In this document: one piece after another, positions 22,293 through 30,532 of the stretch
Numbering within the stretch: position 1 is the stretch's first letter
Layout of the letters: every line of letters begins with the position of its first letter
NCBI RefSeq assembly: GCF_000614065.1
Contig: NZ_BAKG01000005.1
Coordinates: 82,100-146,099 of the forward strand
DNA length: 64,000 nucleotides
Direction of reading: 5' to 3'
Origin: Prevotella dentasini JCM 15908
Lineage (GTDB): Bacteria > Bacteroidota > Bacteroidia > Bacteroidales > Bacteroidaceae
Program-made: the position numbers and the translations under genes
Notes under the pieces: model-generated
The model's database searches: none
Told to the model about the DNA's origin: nothing
The model's input: only the letters and a program-made list of their open reading frames with translations

Positions 22293-24618
22293 ATGAAAGT
22301 AAGCACATTTAGGACGCGTCCCGGACGGGGGCTGCTGCAACAGATGCTTGTTGCCTTGTTTTTTCTGTCGTCGTACTCTTTGAACCTGTCTGCGCAGACG
22401 CCGGAGAGGAAGAAGGTGGCCGTCGTCCTCTGTGGCGGCGGAGCCAAGGGAGTGGCGCACATCGGTGTCCTGAAGGTTTTGGAAAAGGCCGGAATACCCA
22501 TCGACATGATTACGGGCACGTCGATGGGCAGCCTCGTAGGCGGACTCTATGCCATCGGATACGATGCCGGACAGCTCGACTCCATCGTGCAGATGCAGGA
22601 CTGGGGGATGCTGCTGTCGGACAAGGCGGACCTCACCCATCAGAGCATCGACGACCGGAGGAAGCAGAATACCTACATCATCTCGCGCGAGCTGTCGTTC
22701 CGCGGCAATTCCCTTGCCGAGACGGGCGGAATCATTCAGGGGAAGAATCTGTCGCTCCTCTTCGACAAGCTGACGGCAGGCTACCGCGACTCCGTGGATT
22801 TCAACCGGCTGCCCATTCCCTTTGCCTGCGTGGCGACGGACATTGTGGACAATTCGGAGGTGGTCTGGCACAGCGGCATCCTCGCGCAGGCCATGAGGTC
22901 GTCGATGTCCATCCCTGCCGCCTTCGCCCCGGTGCGCGTCGGCGACAGGGTGCTCGTCGACGGCGGACTGCGGAACAACTTCCCCGTCGACGTCGCCCGG
23001 CAGATGGGGGCCGACTACGTGATAGGCGTAACCCTGTCGGGCCGCGGACGCACGGCCGACGAACTGAGCAACGGAGCTTCGGTGCTGGGGCAGATAATAG
23101 ACGTCAACTGCAAGAACAAATACGACGAGAACATAGCCGCGACGGACATTCTGATACAGTGCAATACCGAGGGCTACAGTGCGGCGAGCTTCTTTCCGAG
23201 GGCGATAGACACCCTCATGGTGCGCGGCGAGCAGGAGGCGATGAAGCACTGGGACAAGCTGATGGCGCTGAAGCGTCTGCTCGGTCTGCCCGACGACTAT
23301 TCTCCCGTCGTGCGGCAGCCCGCCGGTCGCCGGTCTGCCCGGGGTGATGCGGCTGCGGAAGCTCGTCTTCGAGAATGTGGAGCCGGGAGACCGGCGGTTC
23401 TTGCAGAGAAAGTTCCGCCTGCCGTCCAAGAAGACGATAACGGCAGACGAGGTGGGGCAGATAGCGGCGGCGATGAGGGTCAGCCTCTTCTATTCCGATG
23501 CCGACAGCTACTACCTCCCCGTACCCGACTCTGCCGGACTTTACGACGTCCGCATCGTCGCCAAGGAGAAGAAGCGCAGTCAGATAAACCTCGGAGTACG
23601 GTTCGACAGCGAGGAGATAGTTACGTTGCAGGCCAACGGGGGCATCCAGTTCCACAGCCGGATGCCGATGAACGCGGAGCTGACGCTGCGCCTCGGAAAG
23701 CGCATCATGGCACGCGGCGACCTGAACATGACCCCGTGGACGTTCGGCCGTATGTCGTTCTCGTATGTTTTCCGCCACAACGACATCAACATCTACGAAC
23801 GGGCGAGCCGCCAGTCCAACGTTACCTACAATCAGCACACGCTGAACCTCAACCTCTTCGACTTCAATCTGCGTAACTTCAACTTCAAGATTGGTACGCG
23901 ATTCGATTACTACAACTACAACGCCCTCTTGGTCGGGGTACATTCCGAATACAGCAGCACGCCGCCAAGCGACCGCCACTACTTCGACTATCACGCCGAA
24001 ACCGACTATAACTCCGAGGACAAATGGTACTTTCCCTCGTCGGGCGCGTGCTTCAATGCTTCGTACCGGTACGTTACGAGCAACTACGTCAGCTATAACG
24101 GACATATAGGATTCTCTGTCGTAGGGGCTTCGTGGCGGATGAACTTCCCCCTGAACAAGCGGCTGACCTTCCAGCCCATGGTGTACGGAAGGCTGATAAT
24201 GGGACACCGCGGCGAGCAGGCGGAGGCAGCATCTTCGCCTGATGCTCCTGCCACAGGCTATCTCACCCCGTCTGCCCTCCGCAATTTCGTGGGAGGAGAC
24301 TGGTTCAATCATTATTTTGAGAATCAGCAGCTGCCTTTTGCCGGAATAGGATTCATAGAGGCGGTGAGCGACAAGTTCGTAGCCGTACAGCTCCGCCTGC
24401 AGCAGCGGATAACACAAAACAACTATCTGCTGCTTAAGTTCGCCACCTACGAGGACGGCCACGACTTCAGCAATCTGCTGGATCACGGCCCGAAGATTGG
24501 TGTGCAGGCGGCATGGTATTATAACGTCAGCTTCCTCGGCCCGGTCGGTGCAAGTATCGGCTACTCGTCGAGGACACACTCGCCCTATGCCTTCGTAAAC
24601 ATCGGCTACGAGTTCTGA
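22293..24618 (+). CDS. patatin-like phospholipase fused to an outer-membrane barrel (one frameshift)
   Basis: The start at 22293 gives a signal peptide (LLQQMLVALFFLSSYSLNLS). A patatin domain follows: CGGGAKGVAHIGVLKVLEKA (oxyanion glycines), GTSMGSLVGG (Ser nucleophile) and DGGLRNNFPVDVARQ (catalytic Asp). A POTRA-like linker (MRLRKLVFENVEPGDRRFLQ) and a 16-stranded-type barrel ending YAFVNIGYEF come next, matching the surface-antigen/BamA family. This patatin-POTRA-barrel order is that of type Vd autotransporters such as PlpD and FplA. The frame shifts near 23322 (one extra base or two missing); corrected length is about 774 residues. The lipase is likely delivered to the surface; the substrate is inferred to be phospholipid. 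Confidence 0.85.
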
Positions 24619-24642
24619 GATGGCCGTCCCGTCCGCCTGCCG

Positions 24643-25695
24643 TCAGGGCTTTATCTCCCTGATGACGCGGCACGGGTTTCCGGCTGCGACCACATTGCCG
24701 GGAATGTCGTGCGTAACGACCGAGCCGGCACCGATGGTGGTGTTGTCTCCTATCGTTACGCCGGGCAGCACGACCACGTTTCCGCCTATCCACACATTGT
24801 TGCCTATGCGGATAGGCAGCGCGTAGCCGATGTCGGCGTTGCGCTGGACGACATTCAGCGGATGGCCGGCAGTGTAGAAACTGCAGTTGGGAGCAATGTA
24901 GACGTTGTCTCCGAACGTTACCTTTGCCTCGTCGAGAATCACCATGTTGGTGTTGGCAAAGAAGTCTTCGCCCACCTCTATGTTATATCCGTAGTCGCAG
25001 AAGAAGGGTGCGATAATCTTGAAGTTGCTTCCAGTCTTGCCCAACAGGCGTCGCAGGCGTTTCGTGCGCTCTTCCGTGAGCAGCGGAGAGAGCCTGTTCA
25101 GCTGGAAGCACTCTTCCTCGCAGGGCTTCAGGTCGGCCAGTACCTCCGGGTCGCAGGCTAAGTAGGGCAGTCCCGCAGCCTGTTTCTCGCGTTCCGTCAT
25201 ACTGGTTATCAGCTGATAGGCGAGCCTCGGCGCGCCATCGTCAAGATGGATGACGCCGCAGAGAATATAGCCCAGACGCGACAGGGCCTTTTGCATGGGA
25301 AGGTTGTCGGCATGTGTGTCGATGCGGATATTGTCGGTATGGCGTGCGCAGAACCGCGTTATCTCTGCCACGACGCCGCGTGTTCCGTCTGCCGAGGCCA
25401 CCCGGTGAACGACTCCGTATGGCTCGGTATTGAGCCAGTCGCCCTGCTCTATGTGGGCGTAGGTAGGCTCTTTGCCGAGAATGAAGGCAAAGGTGGCGAC
25501 GGGAGCCGGGTCGTCGGTCTCCGGCAGCAGGAGGTAGGAATTGCCCCTCCTGATGTCGTTCTCTATACATTCACGGCCGGGATGTCCGTCCGTCCACTGA
25601 TGAAGGTTGCCCGAAGCCTTCATCTTCTTCCTGCCGTTTTCTATCAGCCGCAGAACGGTGTCAAGGTCAGCGGCTGTTGCCTTGCGTACTTTCAT
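24643..25695 (-). CDS. two-domain acetyltransferase: GNAT fused to maltose/galactoside O-acetyltransferase
   Basis: 350 residues in one intact frame. Residues 1 to about 165 are a GNAT N-acetyltransferase (MKVRKATAADLDTVLRLIE, VVHRVASADGTRGVVAEITR, IRIDTHADNLPMQKALSRLG). From about residue 166, MTEREKQAAGLPYLACDPEV begins a complete Maa/LacA-type O-acetyltransferase with left-handed beta-helix hexapeptides (FANTNMVILDEAKVTFGDNV, IRIGNNVWIGGNVVVLPGVT) and the catalytic His in TAGHPLN. The internal MTEREK looks like a former start codon, so this is a gene fusion. It starts six bases after the aguB stop and must be cotranscribed with aguAB. A role in polyamine or sugar acetylation is possible but not shown. 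Confidence 0.88.
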   Translation of the reverse strand: MKVRKATAADLDTVLRLIENGRKKMKASGNLHQWTDGHPGRECIENDIRRGNSYLLLPETDDPAPVATFAFILGKEPTYAHIEQGDWLNTEPYGVVHRVASADGTRGVVAEITRFCARHTDNIRIDTHADNLPMQKALSRLGYILCGVIHLDDGAPRLAYQLITSMTEREKQAAGLPYLACDPEVLADLKPCEEECFQLNRLSPLLTEERTKRLRRLLGKTGSNFKIIAPFFCDYGYNIEVGEDFFANTNMVILDEAKVTFGDNVYIAPNCSFYTAGHPLNVVQRNADIGYALPIRIGNNVWIGGNVVVLPGVTIGDNTTIGAGSVVTHDIPGNVVAAGNPCRVIREIKP

Positions 25696-25701
25696 AAGTC
25701 C

Positions 25702-26584
25702 TTAGTCTATAAACCGGCGTGTGATGTCGGTGTACTTGTCTATGCGGCGGTCGCGCAGGAACGGCCACCATCGGCGTACCTGTTCGCTGTGGTGCAGGTC
25801 TATGCTGACGATGGTGCTTTCCTCGTCGTCGTCGCAGGCGCGGTAGAGCAGCTCGCCCTGCGGCCCGGCAACGAAACTGCTTCCCCAGAACTGTATGCCG
25901 TTGGTCTGGCCGCTCGGGTCTGGCTCGTGTCCGATGCGGTTGACGGCCACGACCGGCAGTCCGTTGGCGACGGCATGACCGCGCATGACGGTCGTCCACG
26001 CTTCGCGCTGCCGCTGCTGTTCGTCGCTGCTGTCGCTGCTCTCGTACCGATGGCAGTAGGATAGATGAGAATTTCTGCCCCCTGCAGGGCCATCAGCCGG
26101 GCAGCCTCGGGATACCACTGGTCCCAGCAGACAAGCACGCCGAGCCGTCCCACGCTCGTGTCGATGGGATGGAAGCCGAGGTCGCCGGGCGTAAAGTAGA
26201 ATTTCTCGTAGTAGGCCGGGTCGTCGGGAATGTGCATCTTGCGGTACTTTCCGGCTATGCTGCCGTCTTTCTCGAATACGACGGCCGTGTTATGGTAGAG
26301 TCCCGGAGCGCGACGCTCAAACAGCGAGGCGACGATGACAACCTTCAGCTCGCGTGCCAGTGCCCCATAGTGTCGGTAGACGGCCCGGGTACGGGTTCGG
26401 CAAGGTCGAAGTTGCCGACCTCCTCTACCTGACAGAAGTAGAGAGAGTTGTGAAGCTCTTGCAGTACGATGAGTTCTGCGCCCCGCTGTGCAAGGTCGGT
26501 GATGCCCTCGGTGAGCCGCTTGATGTTATTGGCAACGTCTGCCGTATTGTGCAGTTGCAGGAATCCTATTTTCAGTTCTTTCAT
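25702..26584 (-). CDS. aguB: N-carbamoylputrescine amidase (two frameshifts)
   Basis: Nitrilase-superfamily enzyme that hydrolyses N-carbamoylputrescine to putrescine, CO2 and ammonia. The start is MKELKIGFLQLHNTA at 26584. The catalytic triad is visible as the Glu in LIVLQELHNSLYF, the Lys in KYRKMHIPDDP and the Cys in VLVCWDQWYPEAARLMALQG. Single missing bases near 26371 (restoring STDTYGALARELKVV) and near 26047 (restoring YPTAIGYESSD) break the frame. Corrected length is 294 residues, the AguB norm. It follows aguA by 74 bp and precedes the acetyltransferase by 6 bp. The spacer 26585-26658 is a low-complexity CCCATCATC/ACAACA-type sequence. Confidence 0.92.
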
Positions 26585-26658
26585 TGTTGGGTGATGGTTG
26601 TTGGATGATGGGTGTGGATGAATGGGTGGACGGCGGGCCGGTGCCGTCGTCTCGTCGG

Positions 26659-27701
26659 TCAGGCGAGACAGCCTTTCGGCAGCTGCATGGTCAGGCAGTG
26701 GAGCGAGCCGTGCTGCCTGACGACGGTTGTAGCGTCTATTCCGATGATGTCCCGGTCGGGGAAGGCCTGCGCGATGGTGTCCATGGCGCGTTGGTCGTGC
26801 CCGGGTTGCCCGTAGGTCGGCACGATGACGGCCCCGTTGATGACGAGATAGTTGGCATAGGTAGCCGGAAGCCGGTCGCCGTCGTCGTAGATGGGCGACG
26901 GGATTGGGAGCTTCAGGCAGCGGTAGGGCTTCCCGTCGAGGGTGCGCAGGCCGTGTGCCTGCTTGTCGAGGGCGCACAGGTCGTCGTAGTGTGGGTCGGA
27001 AGGGTCGTCGCAGCTTATATATAATAAGGTGTCGTTGGGCGCGCACCGCATGATGGTATCTATGTGTCCGTCGGTGTCGTCGCCCTGCAGTTCGCCGTGG
27101 TCTATCCATACGACGCGTTCGAGATGGGGGAACAGCAGCAGCAGACGCTTTTCCAGTTCGTCCTTTCCGAGGGGTTGGTTGCGGTGGGGAGCCGTCAGGC
27201 AGGCGGTGGTGGTGAAGAGCGACCTTGCCCCGTCGCTCTCTATGGACCCTCCTTCGAGCACAAAGTCCTTGTGATTCTCCAAAGGAGCGTTGAAGGCTCC
27301 TGCCCTGTAGAGCTGTCGGTTGACGGCATTGTCCTTGTCGGCAGCGAACTTCTTGCCCCAGCCGTTGAAGCAGAAGTCCATCAGGTGGATTGGGGCGAAG
27401 ACGCCTGCCGCATCGTTTTCCGCCACGACGGCAACGGGCGCGACGTCCCGTGCCAAGTGTCGTTGTTGTCGCAGGCGTAAATCCGTATCCTGTCCATCTG
27501 GCCGGCGTCGAGCCGCCGTGCCATCAGCGACCGTACATGCCCGGGATTTCTTGCTGCAATCAGGAGCTTCTCGTATCGCGTAATGGCGTCTGCCATCTGC
27601 AGGTAGGTCTCGGTAATCTCTTCCAGATAGGGTTTCCAGTCGGTCTCCTCGTGTGGCCATATTATCATTACGCCACTCTGCTCCTCCCATTCGGCAGACA
27701 T
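26659..27701 (-). CDS. aguA: agmatine deiminase (one frameshift)
   Basis: Converts agmatine to N-carbamoylputrescine and ammonia, supplying AguB. It belongs to the peptidyl-arginine-deiminase-like family: MSAEWEEQSGVMIIWPHEET at the start, DNDTWARDVAPV, FCFNGWGKKF, VLEGGSIESDG, HIDTIMRCAPN and the C-terminal HGSLHCLTMQLP with the catalytic Cys. One missing base near 27453 breaks DTWARDVAPV; corrected, the protein has 347 residues, the normal length. The ATG at 27701 is chosen; an in-frame GTG at 27731 would add ten residues. It is the first gene of the aguA-aguB-acetyltransferase operon. Its promoter lies beside an array of CRP/FNR-like palindromes. Confidence 0.92.
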
Positions 27702-27802
27702 TCTGAATGTGTATGGATTGTTTCTGTTCACTTTCTTTTCCGTATAATAAGATGATAGCCGTCCATTCGCCGGTTTTCGGAGGCGGATGGCCGGTGTGTC
27801 TG

Positions 27803-27833
27803 CAAAGTTATGAAAAAAGATTGTTATTGGCAA
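27803..27833 (-). promoter_or_regulatory. promoter of the aguAB operon
   Basis: Minus strand: TTG (27831-27833), 20 bases, TAACTTTG (27803-27810). The aguA start is about 100 bp downstream. Confidence 0.75.
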
Positions 27834-27894
27834 TGAACGGTGGTCTTTTTACAGAGAAGACTCCAGAATAGGGTGGCAGCAGGTTCCGTGGGGC

Positions 27895-27994
27895 TTGATG
27901 CAGGTCAATCCGGGGGACGTACAGGCGTCAGGGAAGGCTTGACTTGTGTCAATCCGGAGTGTTGACGCAGGTCAAAATGCTTGATGGGAGTCAA
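27895..27994. promoter_or_regulatory. array of four TTGA-N6-TCAA palindromes (CRP/FNR-type operators)
   Basis: TTGATGCAGGTCAA (27895-27908), TTGACTTGTGTCAA (27939-27952), TTGACGCAGGTCAA (27962-27975) and TTGATGGGAGTCAA (27981-27994) share the 14-bp spacing and half-sites of FNR/DNR-type regulators. They lie between the aguA promoter and the divergent promoter at 28032-28063. The nearest is about 38 bp before that promoter's -33 box, a plausible activator position. Confidence 0.75.
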
Positions 27995-28031
27995 AAATAG
28001 GCGGATTTTCGGCTTATATCGGTGATTGAAT

Positions 28032-28063
28032 TTTGTGGCGAATAGGAAAAGATGCTAACTTTG
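28032..28063 (+). promoter_or_regulatory. consensus promoter TTTG-N20-TAACTTTG
   Basis: TTTG (28032-28035) and TAACTTTG (28056-28063) are separated by exactly 20 bases. Transcription would begin near 28070 and run to the terminator at 28443-28477, giving an RNA of about 410 nt. Confidence 0.8.
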
Positions 28064-28249
28064 CAAGCGTAAAACGAAGAGGAAATTTTCAGGATAACAA
28101 GCCGTCGCGACAAGGGCACGCCCCGTTCAGCAGGGTAGGAATAAGGCTCAATAAAGGCAGGGTCGGATAGTCAGGGCACCAGTCTCAATAGGACACACGA
28201 GTTTAGGTAAGAAGATTGTATAACAAAAGAACAAGAAAGGAACACTATT

Positions 28250-28354
28250 ATGAAGACGAGAATGACAAGAAAGGAGACAACCAAGAACATCCTCCGCTAT
28301 CTGGTCAATGTTCTTCGGATGTATAATGAAGGTCGCATGAATTGTCCGGCATAG
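28250..28354 (+). CDS. 34-codon small ORF inside a short regulated transcript
   Basis: Not recognised. The ATG at 28250 opens a 34-residue basic peptide (MKTRMTRKETTKNILRYLVN, ending RMNCPA) with a possible amphipathic centre ILRYLVNVLRMY. It is preceded by a strong promoter 190 bp upstream and followed by an intrinsic terminator 90 bp downstream, so it is the only plausible product of that transcript unless the RNA itself is the product. There is no signal peptide and no homologous neighbour. It could be a membrane-active small protein, a leader peptide without a following gene, or chance coding inside an sRNA. Confidence 0.45.
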   Translation: MKTRMTRKETTKNILRYLVNVLRMYNEGRMNCPA

Positions 28355-28442
28355 TCCGGGACAGCCGTCCGGAAGCAAGCAACGGTGCTTCGGGCGACAT
28401 TCAGACAGGAAAAGTATAGAATTTAGAGAGAATAAAAAAGGT

Positions 28443-28477
28443 ATCGGACCATAGCTTCTGGGCTTTGGTCCGATTTT
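28443..28477 (+). terminator. intrinsic terminator of the small transcript
   Basis: Stem 28443-28455 with 28462-28474 (outer eight pairs ATCGGACC/GGTCCGAT perfect, one inner mismatch) followed by TTTTC. Confidence 0.85.
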
Positions 28478-28654
28478 CGTTAGATTGTCCTGAGGTTGCA
28501 GGAGGAGGATTTTATTATGATGAAATAAGTTTACAAGACCATTGCCTGTAGGCGGATGGGCAGCCTGTTGCCTTATAATCAGTGTGAGGAAACTATATTG
28601 CTGTTATTCAGGTAGTTATGCTTTATGTTTTGAAATAGTTGCTTTGATGTTGCT

Positions 28655-28737
28655 AAAGTGCCGCTTTCAGTGTCTGGAAAAGCCGCTTTCGCATGCTCAA
28701 AGTGGCTTGTTGGCAGGGTGAAGGTGGCACTTTGGCC
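28655..28737. repeat. cluster of GTGCCGCTTTC-type repeats, copy 2
   Basis: AAAGTGCCGCTTTC (28655-28668), GAAAAGCCGCTTTCGC (28677-28692), CTCAAAGTGGCTTG (28697-28710) and GGTGGCACTTTGG (28723-28735) are variants, in both orientations, of the dispersed palindrome. They lie in the 630-bp gap before pepT, which shows no gene. Confidence 0.65.
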
Positions 28738-28993
28738 TGTAGGCGGTGTCGGAGTTGATGAAAAAGATTTACACTTCAGGAGTACGGGCTGGGTAGGACG
28801 GCCGGCCGGACAGGCATGGGCAGACAGACCCGGTTCCTATGCAGCGGTATGAGAGTGTGTGCCCGGGGGTGGCATCCATAGTTGCCTGTGCAGCGGCAGA
28901 CGGCAGGCAGTATTGTGTCTGTGGCAGGAGCGGTAATCCTGTTTGTTTGTTAAATATTGTAGGGAAACCTGTGTTTATTTCGGAGAATAATCG

Positions 28994-29001
28994 TATCTTT
29001 G
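28994..29001 (+). promoter_or_regulatory. -7 promoter box before pepT
   Basis: TATCTTTG fits TAnnTTTG and lies about 110 bp before the ATG. The -33 element is not convincing. Confidence 0.5.
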
Positions 29002-29109
29002 CCATTGATAGTACATGTGTGGCGGTTCTGGCGGCGGCTTGCCCCGCCGGGACAACCATCAGCGGCATGACAGAAAACCAAAAACAAATATCTAAATTCC
29101 AATAGCAAT

Positions 29110-30332
29110 ATGGAAATAGCAGAGAGATTTATTAACTATACTAAGTTTGACACACAGTCGGCTGAAGATTCGCAGACTGTGCCAAGTACCCCCAAGCAGC
29201 TCATCTTCGCAAAATACCTGAAGGAAGAACTCGAGCGCGAGGAGCTGAAAGATGTAGAAATGGACGAGATGGGCTACATTTACGCCACTCTGCCGTCCAA
29301 TTCAAAGAAGAAAATTCCTACTATCGGATTCATTTCTCATTACGATACGGCACTTGATGCGAGCGGAGCTAACATCAAGGCACGCATTGTAAGGAACTAT
29401 GACGGGGGAGACATACAGCTCAATCCCAATATGGTATCGTCTCCGGCGATGTTCCCCGAACTGCTGGAGCATAAGGGCGAAGACCTCATCGTTACCGACG
29501 GTACGACCCTGTTGGGCGCAGACGACAAGGCAGGCATTGCCGAAATAGTGCAGGCTATGTGCTATCTGCGCGACCATCCCGAAATAGAGCACGGCGATAT
29601 ACGCGTAGGTTTCAATCCCGATGAGGAGATTGGAATGGGTGCCCACCACTTCGACGTAGAGAAGTTTGGCTGCGACTGGGGCTACACCATTGACGGCGGC
29701 GACCTCGGCGAACTGGAATACGAGAACTTCAATGCCGCAGGGGCAAAGGTGTTCATTCATGGCGTCAGCGTCCATACGGGCTACGCAAAGGGCAAGATGG
29801 TCAACGCAAGCCGTCTGGCATGTGAGTTCAATGCCATGATTCCCGATACCGAGATTCCCGAAGCTACCGAAGGATATCAGGCTTCTACCATCTGCTCGGG
29901 ATAGACAGCCGCTGCGAGGAGGCCAAGCTGAGCTATATCATCCGCGACCACGACCGCGACCGCTTCGAAGACCGCAAGCGGTTCATGCAGAACTGCGTCA
30001 GCCAGATGAACGAGAAGTATGGCGAGGGTACCGTAGAACTGAAGATGAACGACCAGTACTACAACATGAAGGAGAAGATAGACCCGAACATGCACGTCAT
30101 AGAGCTTGTGCTGAAGGCCATGCAGCAGTGTGCCATTGCCCCGAAGGTACAGCCTATCCGCGGCGGTACGGACGGCGCGCAGCTCTCTTTCAAGGGTCTG
30201 CCCTGTCCGAACATCTTTGCCGGTGGTGTCAACTTCCACGGCCCGTATGAGTTTGTGTCCATTCAGGTGATGGAAAAGGCCATGCAGGTCATCATAAACA
30301 TTTGTCAGCTGACGGCGGAGTTTAACGATTGA
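29110..30332 (+). CDS. pepT: peptidase T, tripeptide aminopeptidase (one frameshift)
   Basis: Cytoplasmic dizinc M20 aminopeptidase that removes the N-terminal residue from tripeptides. Metal-site motifs are visible: [15 protein letters not shown] (His and Asp), [14 protein letters not shown] (bridging Asp), [14 protein letters not shown] (general-base Glu and metal Glu), YTIDGG, and [20 protein letters not shown] near the end with the last ligand His in [11 protein letters not shown]. One missing G near 29880 breaks [12 protein letters not shown]; corrected length is 407 residues, the PepT norm. A strong terminator follows directly, so it is probably monocistronic. Confidence 0.93.
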
Positions 30333-30360
30333 GTGAGAAGCTAAGGAAGTTTAGAACTAA

Positions 30361-30419
30361 AAAGGAGTTAGGACAATAGCCCTGCAGCAAGGAGCCGGAT
30401 AGTTGTCTTAACTCCTTTT
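30361..30419 (+). terminator. terminator of pepT
   Basis: AAAGGAGTTAGGACAA (30361-30376) pairs with TTGTCTTAACTCCTTT (30403-30418) through one G-U pair and ends in a short T run. Confidence 0.75.
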
Positions 30420-30532
30420 CGCTCCTTAATGTGTTTTCTTTTCTCGGCTTCCTTGGTTTTTTCCATGCGCCGGCTTCTTTAATTCCCTTTATTTCCGTAA
30501 CTTTCCTAACTACTCTAACTCCTTTAATAAGT

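Noticed and set aside
23215..24579. 454-codon minus-strand open frame opposite the patatin/barrel gene
   Set aside because: Composition of a reverse-strand shadow; the plus-strand protein is recognisable throughout.
27895..27994. CRISPR or tandem repeat array
   Set aside because: The shared units are 14-bp palindromes with only the TTGA/TCAA half-sites constant and irregular spacing (44, 23, 19 bp); operators explain them better.
28148..28378. 76-codon minus-strand ORF across the small transcript
   Set aside because: Runs against a clear promoter-terminator pair and has no supporting feature.
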